64,000 nucleotides of DNA, from positions 558,001 to 622,000 of the forward strand of contig NZ_JALIRP010000001.1 of the NCBI RefSeq assembly GCF_022898935.1. Reading direction: 5' to 3'. Position numbers and translations under genes: made by a program. Positions 17,691 through 26,751 of the stretch are shown here, in pieces; within the stretch, counting starts at the first letter, position 1; each line of letters begins with the position of its first letter. The notes under the pieces are model-generated. The model was not told where the DNA came from and did no database searches. It saw only the letters and a list, made by a program, of their open reading frames with translations. Origin of the DNA: Paenibacillus mangrovi (lineage in GTDB: Bacteria; Bacillota; Bacilli; Paenibacillales; Paenibacillaceae).

Positions 17691-19799
17691 ATGGACATGA
17701 ACCAATACTTAACCATGTTTATTGATGAGTCCAACGATCATCTGCAATCACTAAACGAAAATATGCTACTGCTTGAAGGTAGTCCCAATGATCTTTCGAT
17801 AGTGCAAGTTATTTTCCGTTCGGCACACACCTTAAAAGGGATGGCTGCGACTATGGGGTTTGAAGACCTGGCTGCACTTACCCACCAGATGGAAAATGTA
17901 CTGGACCTGGTCCGGAATGAAAAGCTTACGATGCAAGACTTTATTTTTGATACATTATTCAAAGGTTTAGACGCCCTGGAATCTATGGTACAAGATATTA
18001 CCGAAGGCGGGGATGGCAAAGCAGATGTATCGGAGATCGTAACATCGCTGCAGGCGATTGTTAGAGGAGAAGCTCCATCCACCAAAGGATCAGGGGAAGA
18101 TGTTAAAGCTTCTACATCGACTTCCGCTGCAAAGATCAATACGGCCATACAACTGGATGAGTTCCAGTATTCCGTCTTGAACCAATCCATTGCGGATGGA
18201 CATCGTGTTCTATATCTGGATATTCATATCCGTGAAAACTGTCAGCTCAAAGCCGTACGCGCCTATATGGTATTTGATCTGCTGGAAAGATCGGGTGAGG
18301 TTGTAAAGTCATCTCCATCCGCACAGGACATTGAACAGGAAAAGTTTGATCACAGCTTCTCTCTTTACTACATAACACTGAAAGATCCTGCAGAACTGGA
18401 AAGTCAAATTTTAAACGTGTCGGAGATCGATAAAGTCACTGTGATGAAGCTTGATCAGGAATCGCTGCTTCAGATGTGTCAACTCGGCTTGACTTCGCAA
18501 GAAGCTGCGGCAGCCGTAGAAGCGCCTTCCAAGGAGAATTCTTCCCAGGGGGCGGCGTCGCAAGCGGATGCTAAAGAGCAAACTGAACCGAAGCAAACAA
18601 GCCCTGCCGCTGAGGCTAAAACTCCTGCCAAAACCGGAGGGGCCGCACCTTCCCGCACGATCCGCGTAGATATTGAACGACTTGACGTGCTGATGAATTT
18701 ATTCAGTGAATTATTGATTGACCGTGTTCGTCTGGAGCAGCTTGCCAGCGAGGTACAAAATCATGCACTGACGGAGACGGTAGAGCATATGAGCCGTGTT
18801 AGCTCTGATCTGCAGGATATTGTGATGAAACTTCGGATGGTTCCAGTTGATACGGTCTTCAACCGTTTCCCTCGGATGATCCGGGATTTGGCTAAATCGC
18901 TCGATAAAAAAGTGGATCTGATTATCACAGGTGCAGACACCGAGCTTGACCGGACGGTTATTGATGAAATCGGCGATCCTCTGGTCCATCTCTTGAGAAA
19001 TGCCGTTGACCATGGTATTGAGCCGATTGCCGAACGGATCAGCAGCGGCAAGCCTGAGACAGGTACCGTTAATCTTCGCGCCTTTCACAGCGGCAACCAT
19101 GTTTTCATCGAGATTGAAGAAGACGGACGTGGTATTTACCGTGATAAAATCCTGAAGACGGCCTTGAAAAAAGGCGTAGTTACAGAGGAACAGGCATCAG
19201 CGATGTCTGATGAAGAAGTACATCAGCTGCTGTTCGCTCCGGGTTTCAGTACCGCAGAGAAAATTTCCGACGTTTCAGGACGCGGGGTAGGCCTCGACGT
19301 GGTCAAAGCTAAGATTACTTCGCTTGGCGGACAAGTTACCATCTATTCCACACCGGGCAAAGGAACGAACTTCTCGGTTCAGCTCCCGCTTACCCTGTCG
19401 ATTATCGCAGCGATGCTGGTGAAAATGGGATCAGAGAAATATGCGATTCCGCTGTCTTCGATTGTTGAAACGGGAATCGTACGCAAAGAGCAAATCCGTA
19501 CGGTCCACGGCAACAGAATGATAGAGTTCAGGGGACAGCATATTCCGCTGATTTCGTTGAGCCGTATTTTCAATATCAAGGATTTTGACGAAAATGCAGA
19601 GGCAGAAACGGAGATCATCGTGATCCATAAATGCGAACGCCTGGCTGCTCTGGCGATTGATGAATTTATTGGACAAAACGAAATTGTTCTGAAAAGCCTT
19701 GGCAAATATCTGCCGCAGATCAAAGGCATTTCGGGTGCCACTATCCTTGGCGACGGTCAGGTTGCGCTCATCCTTGATCCAAATGTGTTTATAAAATAG
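17691..19799 (+). CDS. cheA: Chemotaxis histidine kinase CheA
   Basis: 702 residues with all five CheA domains. P1 carries phospho-accepting His46 in FRSAHTLKGMAATMGFED. P2 (about 155-255) is the CheY/CheB docking domain. A K/P/A/E-rich linker leads to P3, with RIDxERLD-like IRVDIERLDVLMNLFSELLI. P4 has the ATP-lid motifs LVHLLRNAVDHGIE, DGRGI and GRGVGLDVVK. P5 is the CheW-like receptor-coupling domain, ending ALILDPNVF. A strong AAGGAGGTG site precedes ATG 17691. CheA phosphorylates CheY and CheB. Confidence 0.96.
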   Translation: MDMNQYLTMFIDESNDHLQSLNENMLLLEGSPNDLSIVQVIFRSAHTLKGMAATMGFEDLAALTHQMENVLDLVRNEKLTMQDFIFDTLFKGLDALESMVQDITEGGDGKADVSEIVTSLQAIVRGEAPSTKGSGEDVKASTSTSAAKINTAIQLDEFQYSVLNQSIADGHRVLYLDIHIRENCQLKAVRAYMVFDLLERSGEVVKSSPSAQDIEQEKFDHSFSLYYITLKDPAELESQILNVSEIDKVTVMKLDQESLLQMCQLGLTSQEAAAAVEAPSKENSSQGAASQADAKEQTEPKQTSPAAEAKTPAKTGGAAPSRTIRVDIERLDVLMNLFSELLIDRVRLEQLASEVQNHALTETVEHMSRVSSDLQDIVMKLRMVPVDTVFNRFPRMIRDLAKSLDKKVDLIITGADTELDRTVIDEIGDPLVHLLRNAVDHGIEPIAERISSGKPETGTVNLRAFHSGNHVFIEIEEDGRGIYRDKILKTALKKGVVTEEQASAMSDEEVHQLLFAPGFSTAEKISDVSGRGVGLDVVKAKITSLGGQVTIYSTPGKGTNFSVQLPLTLSIIAAMLVKMGSEKYAIPLSSIVETGIVRKEQIRTVHGNRMIEFRGQHIPLISLSRIFNIKDFDENAEAETEIIVIHKCERLAALAIDEFIGQNEIVLKSLGKYLPQIKGISGATILGDGQVALILDPNVFIK

Positions 19800-19867
19800 A
19801 CAAGCAAAGCTTCTATATAACGATCTCACCGCATCCGAGCCTGTATTCATAAAAGGAGGTTTTTCTC

Positions 19868-20329
19868 ATGGGAGAAGAAATCAAAGTTATCGTTTTTAAA
19901 CTGGGTAGCGAGGAATACGGAATTGAAGTAGACAAGGTTCAAACTATTGAACGTATGCTTTCGATTACAAGAGTTCCCAAGACATACACCTTTGTCAAAG
20001 GAGTCATTAATCTTCGCGGAGTGGTCATTCCGGTTATTGATCTGCGCGGACGATTCGGTTTGGAAGAAGCGGAATATACCGATCAGACCCGCATTATTAT
20101 CGTTGCAGTCAATGAAATGGAAGTCGGCTTCATCGTAGATTCCGCTAATGATGTGATCGATCTTCATACGGACCGGATTGAAACACCGCCGGAAGTAGTT
20201 GGAGGCATCAAGGCGAAATATCTGGACGGGGTTGCCAAAATCGGCGATGATCGTCTGCTGATCATGCTGAATCTGTCCGAAGTGCTGAGCAAAAACGAAA
20301 TCATCCAATTGGAAAGCCTAGAGGAATAG
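19868..20329 (+). CDS. cheW: Chemotaxis coupling protein CheW
   Basis: 153 residues, a single CheW SH3-like domain. Conserved blocks are LGSEEYGIEVDKVQTIE, the receptor contact region FVKGVINLRGVVIPVIDLR, and VGFIVDSANDVIDL. CheW bridges CheA P5 to chemoreceptors. The 68-base gap after cheA holds only an AAAGGAGG site and no terminator, so it belongs to the operon. cheC starts 4 bases after its stop. Confidence 0.95.
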   Translation: MGEEIKVIVFKLGSEEYGIEVDKVQTIERMLSITRVPKTYTFVKGVINLRGVVIPVIDLRGRFGLEEAEYTDQTRIIIVAVNEMEVGFIVDSANDVIDLHTDRIETPPEVVGGIKAKYLDGVAKIGDDRLLIMLNLSEVLSKNEIIQLESLEE

Positions 20330-20333
20330 TCCT

Positions 20334-20960
20334 GTGGAGGTCTTTAAACATTTTAAAGAATTTAAAATGGATGTTTTAAAGGAAGTTGGAAATATCGGTG
20401 CCGGGAATGCTGCTACAGCATTGTCCCGGCTGCTGAATAAGCCCGTAGATATGGCCGTGCCCAAAGTGCAGCTTCTTCCCTTTGAAGATATTTCAGAAAA
20501 GGTCGGAGGTGCCGAGCAGGTCGTCATCGCCATCTTCCTGCGCGTAGAAGGAGATGCTCCGGGAAATCTGTTTTTCATTTTAAGCCCTGAGGTTGCCAAA
20601 AGTCTGCTGAAAAGACTGGTTGGCATTCATCCTGGGGCTGACGGTTTATTTAATGAAATGGAATGTTCGGCACTAAGTGAAATCGGTAATATTTTGGCTG
20701 GCTCCTATCTATCATCTTTGGCTGATTTTACGAATCTGTCCATGTCTCCTACCGTTCCCGCACTGGCGATGGATATGGCGGGAGCAATACTTAGTTATGG
20801 TTTGCTGCAGTTCGGACAAATGGGAGACGATGCCCTTTTGATCGACACAACGTTTATTGAGGGTGATCAAGAGGTCGAGGGTCAATTTTTCCTGATTCCT
20901 GATCCGGATTCGTTCGCCAAGATCTTTCAATCACTGGGAGTACCTGTAGATCATGATTGA
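20334..20960 (+). CDS. cheC: CheY-P phosphatase CheC
   Basis: 208 residues, starting at GTG 20334 about 7 bases after GAGGAA (20321-20326). It carries both pseudo-symmetric phosphatase helices: EVGNIGAGNAATALSRLLN and ECSALSEIGNILAGSYLSSL, each with the E..N pair used to position water against CheY-P. CheC also binds CheD and feeds back on receptor activity. It overlaps cheD by 8 bases, which fits their function as a complex. Confidence 0.93.
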   Translation: MEVFKHFKEFKMDVLKEVGNIGAGNAATALSRLLNKPVDMAVPKVQLLPFEDISEKVGGAEQVVIAIFLRVEGDAPGNLFFILSPEVAKSLLKRLVGIHPGADGLFNEMECSALSEIGNILAGSYLSSLADFTNLSMSPTVPALAMDMAGAILSYGLLQFGQMGDDALLIDTTFIEGDQEVEGQFFLIPDPDSFAKIFQSLGVPVDHD

Positions 20961-21450
20961 AGAGCAAAGCATTGTGAAAGTAGGTATGGCCGACATGAAT
21001 GTGGTGCAGCGTTCTGGAACCATCCGGACGGTAGGACTGGGCTCATGCATTGGACTTACGATGTATGATCCCCAGCTAAAAGTAGCCGGAATGGTGCATG
21101 TTATGCTTCCTTCATCGGATATTGCACGCGAAGGACAGCTCAATATCGCGAAGTACGCGGACACGGCTTTGCCAGCTCTTCTTGATAAACTTGTGCATTT
21201 AGGTGCATCCCCCTCGCGCATCGTCGCCAAAATGGCAGGAGGCTCGCAGATGTTCGCATTTGCCGGCACCGGGGACACCATGAGAATCGGACCGCGGAAT
21301 GTGGAGTCCTGCAAACTGAAATTAGCAGAGCTTCAAATTCCGCTCATTGCTGAAGACACTGGCGGAAACTACGGGCGTACAATCGAACTGGATGCGAGTA
21401 CGGGTATATTGTATATCCGCAGTGTACATACGGGTGTAAAGGAAATGTAG
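20953..21450 (+). CDS. cheD: Chemoreceptor glutamine deamidase CheD
   Basis: 165 residues. The Cys-His-Thr type active site is visible: Cys32 in VGLGSCIGLTMYDP and His49 in AGMVHVMLP, with AKMAGGSQMF and IGPRNVESCK downstream. CheD deamidates receptor glutamines and is sequestered by CheC under CheY-P control. The start overlaps the cheC stop. Catalytic residues are intact. Confidence 0.94.
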   Translation: MIEEQSIVKVGMADMNVVQRSGTIRTVGLGSCIGLTMYDPQLKVAGMVHVMLPSSDIAREGQLNIAKYADTALPALLDKLVHLGASPSRIVAKMAGGSQMFAFAGTGDTMRIGPRNVESCKLKLAELQIPLIAEDTGGNYGRTIELDASTGILYIRSVHTGVKEM

Positions 21451-21452
21451 CC

Positions 21453-21863
21453 ATGAAAGGAAATCTGCGGTTTAATCTGGTATTTGGTGTTATAGGGTTC
21501 GTATTAACCCTGTTGTTATCTCTGACAAATAATTTGTTCATGACAAGTATTATTCGCGGCCTGGTGTCGTTTGTCGTATGGTTTATTCTTGCGTTTTTGC
21601 TCCGGTGGGTATGGACTGTCGTCAGTGTCCCTCCAGGAGAAGCCGCACCTATGGGCGGAATAGAAGAGAACAATCAGACGGGTCACCGGCTGGACTTGAC
21701 GACTCCTGATGAGAGTGACGAGCTGAACGAGCTGTTGAAGCAAAAACCCGACCTTTCCAATGAACGCGGCGCTGGTTTTACACCACTCAATCCGCCGAAA
21801 CTGGTCTCGACAAAGGATCCTGAAGATTTGGCCAAAGCGGTTCGTCACCTGACAGAAAATTAA
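21453..21863 (+). CDS. Small membrane protein of unknown function between cheD and sigD
   Basis: 136 residues, not recognised. Two predicted membrane helices (about residues 8-26 and 30-53) are followed by a hydrophilic cytoplasmic-type tail with DLTTPDESDELNELLKQKPD and GAGFTPLNPPKL. It begins 2 bases after the cheD stop and ends 15 bases before sigD, so it is probably cotranslated and coexpressed. B. subtilis has the unrelated-looking membrane protein SwrB just after sigD; this could be a positional counterpart, but I see no sequence similarity I could defend. Confidence 0.7.
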   Translation: MKGNLRFNLVFGVIGFVLTLLLSLTNNLFMTSIIRGLVSFVVWFILAFLLRWVWTVVSVPPGEAAPMGGIEENNQTGHRLDLTTPDESDELNELLKQKPDLSNERGAGFTPLNPPKLVSTKDPEDLAKAVRHLTEN

Positions 21864-21878
21864 GGAGGGTGAGGATAA

Positions 21879-22670
21879 GTGAACGAGCGCAAAACAACCT
21901 CTCATCTGAATCACGCTGAACTTTGGGAACAGTGGAAAGAACATGGAAGTCTGGAAGCGAAGAAGAGATTGATTGAGAACTATCTGCATATTGTGGATTA
22001 TGTATCCAGCCGTCTGGCGATTGGGCTTCCGAAAAATGTCTCCAAGGATGATCTAGCCAGTAACGGGGTTATGGGCTTGATTGATGCGGTAGACAAGTTT
22101 GACTACAAACGAGGTCTGCAGTTCGAGACCTATGCATCTTTCCGGGTCCGGGGAGCAATTCTGGACTCTTTGCGTCAGGGGGACTGGGTTCCTCGTTCAG
22201 TCCGCGAGAAGGCTAAGAAAATCGAAGACGCCTATCAACAGCTGGAGCAAAAGCATCTTCGTTCTGTAACGGATGCCGAAATGAGCGACTATATGAATGT
22301 CTCAGAAAAAGAGTTCCAGCATATGCTCCAGGAAGTGGCGGTCATGTCACTATGCTCTCTGGAAGATCCGATCCGGGAGGAAGAATCGGAAACCCGGCTT
22401 TCCTTCATGGTGGATGAAAAGGCCAAAAACCCTGATTATAAAGTCAATGAATTTTATTTGAAAGAATCTTTGGTTAAAGGGCTGGAAAAGCTCACTGAAA
22501 AAGAACGTACTGTAGTATCATTGCTATATTATGAAGATCTCTCACTTAGCGAGATTGCCGAAGTGATGTCTCTTTCGCCTTCGAGAATTTCTCAACTGCA
22601 CTCCAAAGCGATTTTGCGACTGCGCGGGACGCTGGAAAAACATCGGGATTTGCTGATGCAAAACGATTAA
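21879..22670 (+). CDS. sigD: RNA polymerase motility sigma factor SigD (FliA, sigma-28 type)
   Basis: 263 residues from GTG 21879, with AAGGAGGGT upstream. Region 2 includes DLASNGVMGLIDAVDKFDYK and RGLQFETYASFRVRGAILDS; the latter recognises and melts -10 elements. Region 3 has DWVPRSVREKAKKIEDAY. Region 4 includes LSLSEIAEVMSLSPSRISQL for the -35 element. SigD directs late flagellar, autolysin and chemoreceptor genes. No anti-sigma FlgM gene is in this window. Its location at the end of the fla/che operon means its level depends on complete transcription of that operon. Confidence 0.95.
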   Translation: MNERKTTSHLNHAELWEQWKEHGSLEAKKRLIENYLHIVDYVSSRLAIGLPKNVSKDDLASNGVMGLIDAVDKFDYKRGLQFETYASFRVRGAILDSLRQGDWVPRSVREKAKKIEDAYQQLEQKHLRSVTDAEMSDYMNVSEKEFQHMLQEVAVMSLCSLEDPIREEESETRLSFMVDEKAKNPDYKVNEFYLKESLVKGLEKLTEKERTVVSLLYYEDLSLSEIAEVMSLSPSRISQLHSKAILRLRGTLEKHRDLLMQND

Positions 22671-22701
22671 CATGCTGTAGAAATAGAGGGGAGGAAAAGG
22701 A

Positions 22702-24111
22702 TTGTCAGCCCAATTAGCATTAGATACTTATTTAAGTGTTACATTTTCTGATGATAAGAGTGTTGCTTATTTACAATTTTCAAAGCGTGAAGATGGCTTT
22801 AAGTGCACAGAAGACGAATTGATGCTGTTTTTGCGCAGTCACCAGATTCAATATGGCATTGAACGAGATATTGTCAGTCGGATCGCCAGTCACCCAGAAG
22901 AGTATATGTTCGGCCGAACCCCTATTGCCATGGGGGAACAGCCAGTCAGCGGCAAGGACGGCTATATTGAATATGCTCTCAAGCTGCTTGAAGAACGGGA
23001 ACAAAAGCCGCTTGAAACCTCGGACGGAAAGGTGGATTATAAGGAACTGTTGAGCTTGAATAACGTGATTAAGGGACAGCTAATCGCCAAGAAAATACCG
23101 CCTCAACCGGGAAAGCCGGGTACAGCGGTGACAGGTGGGCTTATTCCGTTCAAGCCGGGAAAAGAAGCCTATTTTAAAGTAGGGAAAAATGTAGTTCTGG
23201 ATCCAGAGCAAATAGCCATGTATGCAGCGATTGACGGACTCATTGCAACAACAGACAAAGGGAAAATCAACGTATTTCCAGTCTATGAGGTCAATGGCGA
23301 TGTCGATTACAGCGTAGGCAATATCGATTTTGTCGGCACTGTCGTCATCCGCGGCAATGTTCTGACCGGGTTCCGCGTGAAAGCGGCCGGAGATATTCGG
23401 GTTGTAGGCGGCGTCGAAGGCGCAGAATTGGATGCCGGAGGCTCCATCGAAATTACGAGTGGAATTATCGGATATAACAAGGGGTGCGTGAAAGCTGGCA
23501 TCAATGTTAAAAGTTCGTTCATCCAGGATGGCAACGTCATCGCCAGGCAAGACGTTATTGTCTCCCAAAGCATCATGCATTCCAATATCCGGGCAGGAAA
23601 AAATGTAATCTGCAATGGAACGAAAGGCTTGATCGTTGGAGGGAGCATCCAGGCCGGTGAAAAAGTGACGGCACGAACCGTCGGAAACAGCATGTCTACA
23701 ATGACCTCCATTGAAGTTGGGGTACAGCCGGAGCTGCGCAATGAGCTGACTGAACTACGGGTACGGATTAAACAGCTGGTCGAAGCACTGGACAAGACTG
23801 ATAAAGCGCTTCATCTTCTAAACCAGCTGGCTTCTTCGGGCCAATTAAGCCCGGATAAGGTTGCACTGAGAGTGAAGCTCAATGTGACTAAAAAGTCGAC
23901 TGAGCGCGAGCAAACTGAAGCCAAGGAGCGGATTCTTGAAATTGAGAAGACCTTGGAAGAAACGGTTATAGCGAGAGTAGATATCATCAAAATGATTTAC
24001 GGAGGATCGAAAATCGTCATTGGGAGATATACGCGCTTCATCAAAGATCCGGCAGAACGTGTTTCGTTTTATTTCCATGAAGGCGATATTTCAATGGTTC
24101 CCTACATTTAA
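22702..24111 (+). CDS. FapA (flagellar assembly protein A)/DUF342 family protein
   Basis: 469 residues from TTG 22702 behind GGGAGGAAAAGG. The N-terminal domain (about 1-125) precedes a GKPGTAVTGGLIPFKPGKEA block. The centre is a beta-helix of short repeats: GNIDFVGTVVIRGNVLTGF, VKAAGDIRVVGGVEGAELDA and GSIEITSGIIGYNKGCVKAG, as in the DUF342 polymer-forming family. A coiled coil (about 345-440) and a strand-rich tail follow. FapA proteins are linked to flagellar assembly or polar placement in some bacteria. Here the role is inferred from family and its position behind sigD. Confidence 0.85.
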   Translation: MSAQLALDTYLSVTFSDDKSVAYLQFSKREDGFKCTEDELMLFLRSHQIQYGIERDIVSRIASHPEEYMFGRTPIAMGEQPVSGKDGYIEYALKLLEEREQKPLETSDGKVDYKELLSLNNVIKGQLIAKKIPPQPGKPGTAVTGGLIPFKPGKEAYFKVGKNVVLDPEQIAMYAAIDGLIATTDKGKINVFPVYEVNGDVDYSVGNIDFVGTVVIRGNVLTGFRVKAAGDIRVVGGVEGAELDAGGSIEITSGIIGYNKGCVKAGINVKSSFIQDGNVIARQDVIVSQSIMHSNIRAGKNVICNGTKGLIVGGSIQAGEKVTARTVGNSMSTMTSIEVGVQPELRNELTELRVRIKQLVEALDKTDKALHLLNQLASSGQLSPDKVALRVKLNVTKKSTEREQTEAKERILEIEKTLEETVIARVDIIKMIYGGSKIVIGRYTRFIKDPAERVSFYFHEGDISMVPYI

Positions 24112-24167
24112 ACCAGCAATCGCCGGGCTAATGAATCTCGGCTATCCTTTGCAGGCAGGTGATATTC

Positions 24168-24479
24168 GTGAGTATGAAATCGGTAGAAATGCAAATTGCC
24201 ATTCCTCGTACAACGGAGGCCGGCAAGGTACAAAACGATGTTCACCACAGAACCTCCCAAGATCAGCAATTTATGGCGGGACAACAGCTGAAGGAAGATC
24301 AGGTGCACCGCCAGCGTAGCTCAGGAATCGACGAGACGGCGAATGCTGCAGTGCGGGATGACGGAAAACAGCATTCTTCTCATCATGAAGGCTCAAATTC
24401 CAAGAAATCCAAACAGGAGCCAGAGGAACATCATTCGGAGCATCCTTTTAAAGGGCACCATCTTGATGTTTCTCTCTAG
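24168..24479 (+). CDS. Hydrophilic hypothetical protein, His/Gln-rich
   Basis: About 103 residues if GTG 24168 is used (AGGTG at 24157-24161 is 6 bases upstream; ATG 24174 is the alternative). Not recognised. It has no membrane segment. The start VEMQIAIPRTTEAGKVQND is followed by a charged chain rich in H, Q, K, E and S, and the end HPFKGHHLDVSL looks like a conserved motif. The composition suggests an extended coiled or disordered protein. It lies in the same direction between the FapA gene and the next small gene, so it is probably in the operon. An overlapping frame at 24020-24319 is less credible. Confidence 0.6.
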   Translation: MSMKSVEMQIAIPRTTEAGKVQNDVHHRTSQDQQFMAGQQLKEDQVHRQRSSGIDETANAAVRDDGKQHSSHHEGSNSKKSKQEPEEHHSEHPFKGHHLDVSL

Positions 24480-24544
24480 CTTGCGGAATTTATAGCAGCC
24501 TAAAGGCAGATATGAAAATAAGTAGTTAAAGGGGAACAAAAGGT

Positions 24545-25135
24545 TTGAAACCGTGGATGATTGTCGCTATTTTAGGTGCTGCTGCCATTGTATATGCTCT
24601 TATGTTGCCTAAACGGCAAGTCGACAAGTCTTCTTTAGACAAAGATAAAATGGTTCAGGAAGTAGAAGCGACCTTGGAGCAGTACATGGCTGAGATCGAA
24701 AGAGAAAATGAGGAACTGGTCGGGCTGATCGCTCAAATGAAGCAGGAGACTGCATCCAGGCAGCTGGCACAGCAGGAGCAGCTTAGCGAAATGCGGCAGC
24801 GTCTGGTTCTGTTGGAGCAGCAAAATCTTCAGTATGAAACACGCTTAACAGCGGCAGAGCAAGGGAGCCAGCAAGCCGCATCTGTTATGCTGGCACAGGC
24901 TCAGGAAGCAGCCGCCGTACAGCAGATTGCTAGTAAGCAGCCGCCTCAGCCGCTTGAGCCCGATGCTGTTTCCAATACGCAGCCAAAGGAGCCGTCCATC
25001 CGTGAACGTTATCCGGATCTCTTTGAATTTCATACTCAAGGCAAATCCGTGGATGGCATCGCCAAACTGGTTGGCATGCAGAGAGGTGAGGTTCAGCTTA
25101 TCCTTCAGCTTGCCAAACAGGAGGAATCGCTGTGA
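24545..25135 (+). CDS. Membrane-anchored coiled-coil protein with C-terminal helix-turn-helix-like segment
   Basis: 196 residues from TTG 24545. One N-terminal membrane helix (about 3-21) is followed by a long Q/E-rich coiled coil (about 35-120), a P/Q linker, and a C-terminal part RYPDLFEFHTQGKSVDGIAK followed by LVGMQRGEVQLILQLAKQ, which resembles a small helix-turn-helix (DUF6115-like). Such proteins are common next to motility or division genes in Paenibacillaceae, but I know of no defined role. The stop overlaps the next start (GTGA), so the two products are likely made together. Confidence 0.65.
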   Translation: MKPWMIVAILGAAAIVYALMLPKRQVDKSSLDKDKMVQEVEATLEQYMAEIERENEELVGLIAQMKQETASRQLAQQEQLSEMRQRLVLLEQQNLQYETRLTAAEQGSQQAASVMLAQAQEAAAVQQIASKQPPQPLEPDAVSNTQPKEPSIRERYPDLFEFHTQGKSVDGIAKLVGMQRGEVQLILQLAKQEESL

Positions 25136-25749
25136 TCAAAAATCGTTCATTTATGATTGGTCTAGGCAGCGGTCTGCTGGTTGGGGCTCTTTTGCTGCAG
25201 CTGATGAATGTGGGGACGGACCAGCAGGCTCATCAACAAACACCTGCGGTGGACAAGCTGACCAAAGAGCAGCTGCAAGAGCAGGCTGAAGCTATGAATC
25301 TGAAAGTTGTGGATCCTGATGATAAACTCATGACTGAAGCGGAATGGAAGCAGCAGATGATCGATAAAAGCTCCAAGCCTCAGGGAAGCGGTGTGAAGGC
25401 TCCGGCAGCGGGGGCTAAGACGGAAGCTCCAAAAACACCTCAGCAGCCAGCATCTCCGGATCCTAAGGCCGACGGCCAAACTCCGAAGACGGAAGAACAT
25501 GCTGCCAGCAAAAGCCCCCAAGCACCCGCGTCGCCTTCGGTCAGCGTCAAGATCTCGAGCGGGAGCAACCTAACGGACGTGGCCGATACATTGAAAGAAT
25601 CGGGGATTATTTCTGACGCAGCTTCTTTTGTTCAAGAAGGAAGAAGTCAAAAAAAGAGTACCAAGATTCTTACGGGTACGTACGAGTTTACTCCGGGAGA
25701 GGATTTTAACAGCATTATTTCCAAAATCACGACAAAACCGCCTAGCTGA
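25132..25749 (+). CDS. Membrane-anchored protein with MltG-like LysM-type domain
   Basis: 205 residues from GTG 25132, overlapping the upstream stop, with AGGAGGAA at 25119-25125. A short N-terminal membrane helix (about 6-23) is followed by a helical segment and an A/P/K/S-rich linker (about 80-140). The C-terminal 65 residues, from VKISSGSNLTDVADTLKESG through ILTGTYEFTPGEDFNSIISK, match the LysM-like N-terminal module of MltG/YceG-type endolytic transglycosylases. The catalytic domain is absent, so a peptidoglycan-binding role is an inference. It is the last gene before rpsB. Confidence 0.65.
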   Translation: MIKNRSFMIGLGSGLLVGALLLQLMNVGTDQQAHQQTPAVDKLTKEQLQEQAEAMNLKVVDPDDKLMTEAEWKQQMIDKSSKPQGSGVKAPAAGAKTEAPKTPQQPASPDPKADGQTPKTEEHAASKSPQAPASPSVSVKISSGSNLTDVADTLKESGIISDAASFVQEGRSQKKSTKILTGTYEFTPGEDFNSIISKITTKPPS

Positions 25750-25777
25750 TGGACATACTGCCGGACGGTTTTTTTCG
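25735..25777 (+). terminator. Weak candidate terminator at the end of the fla/che operon
   Basis: AAAACCG at the end of the preceding gene can pair with CGGTTTTTT some 25 bases later, and a T-run follows. The stem is short and partly inside the coding region, so this is only a tentative end for the long flagellar transcript. Confidence 0.3.
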
Positions 25778-25815
25778 GTCTTTTTCATGGGCTTGTAAAA
25801 CCCTTAGGATAGGCG

Positions 25816-25844
25816 TTGCATCAGTCATTCACTTATGGTATATT
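25816..25844 (+). promoter_or_regulatory. Candidate sigma-A promoter of rpsB
   Basis: TTGCAT (25816-25821), a 17-base spacer and TATATT (25839-25844), with an extended TGG directly before the -10. This leaves a leader of about 120 bases before rpsB. That leader could carry S2 autoregulation, as in other bacteria, but I cannot assign a known structure. Confidence 0.6.
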
Positions 25845-25968
25845 AAATGACGGTGTTAAAACACACGCTGTCGGATTTCGTAAAGGGTGCTTTCCTGATG
25901 GAGAGTCTTGACGGAAAATGAACACAGCGGAGGACACAAATAAAACCAAACTTAGGAGGTGTGTGAAG

Positions 25969-26667
25969 ATGGCAGTTATCTCCATGAAACAGCTTCTCGA
26001 AGCTGGTGTTCACTTCGGTCACCAAACTCGTCGTTGGAACCCGAAAATGGATAGATATATCTTCACTGAAAGAAACGGTATTTACATCATCGACCTGCAA
26101 AAAACAGTTAAAAAGGTCGAAGAAGCTTTTAACTTTGTTAAGAGCGTAGCTGAAGAGAACGGAACAATCCTGTTCGTCGGCACGAAAAAACAAGCTCAAG
26201 ACTCCGTGAAAGAAGAAGCTGAACGTTGCGGTATGTACTACATCAACCAACGTTGGCTCGGCGGAACTTTGACTAACTTCGAAACAATCCAAAAACGTAT
26301 CAACCGTTTGAAAGAACTTGAGAAGTGGGAAGAAGACGGCACTTTTGCTGTTCTACCTAAAAAAGAAGTTATCCTTCTCCGCAAAGAGAAAGATCGTCTT
26401 GAAAAATTCCTTGGCGGTATCAAGAACATGAGAGGCCTTCCTAGCGCCCTGTTCATCATTGATCCTCGCAAAGAGCGTATCGCAGTTGCCGAAGCTCGCA
26501 AATTGGGTATCCCAATTGTAGGTATCGTAGATACAAACTGTGATCCGGACGAAATCGACTACGTTATTCCTGGTAATGACGACGCGATTCGTGCCGTAAA
26601 ACTGTTGACTGGCAAAATGGCTGACGCAGTGGTGGAAGCTCACCAAGGCGAAGAGACAACTGCCTAA
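25969..26667 (+). CDS. rpsB: 30S ribosomal protein S2
   Basis: 232 residues. ATG 25969 follows TTAGGAGGTGTGTG, and the family start [20 protein letters not shown] confirms it; the frame extends upstream to 25918 without a ribosome site. Conserved parts include [20 protein letters not shown], the coiled-coil segment [19 protein letters not shown] and the end [20 protein letters not shown]2 binds late in 30S assembly at the head-body junction. tsf follows about 200 bases later, across a terminator-like hairpin. Confidence 0.97.
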   Translation: MAVISMKQLLEAGVHFGHQTRRWNPKMDRYIFTERNGIYIIDLQKTVKKVEEAFNFVKSVAEENGTILFVGTKKQAQDSVKEEAERCGMYYINQRWLGGTLTNFETIQKRINRLKELEKWEEDGTFAVLPKKEVILLRKEKDRLEKFLGGIKNMRGLPSALFIIDPRKERIAVAEARKLGIPIVGIVDTNCDPDEIDYVIPGNDDAIRAVKLLTGKMADAVVEAHQGEETTA

Positions 26668-26701
26668 GTTCAGCAGGGAGCAAGTATAGACATGAATTAA
26701 A

Positions 26702-26751
26702 TGAAAAGGGTGGTTGGTAGGTGTATAACCTCTCACTGCCCTTTTTTTAAG
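26702..26751 (+). terminator. Terminator or attenuator between rpsB and tsf
   Basis: AAAAGGG pairs with CCCTTTT around an inner AGGT/ACCT hairpin and is followed by seven T residues. Placed between rpsB and tsf, it would reduce but probably not abolish readthrough, because I see no clear promoter of its own for tsf. Confidence 0.6.

Noticed and set aside
24020..24319. 99-codon open frame overlapping the end of the FapA gene
   Set aside because: Half of it overlaps fapA in another frame; the 24168-24479 frame has a better ribosome site and a protein-like composition.
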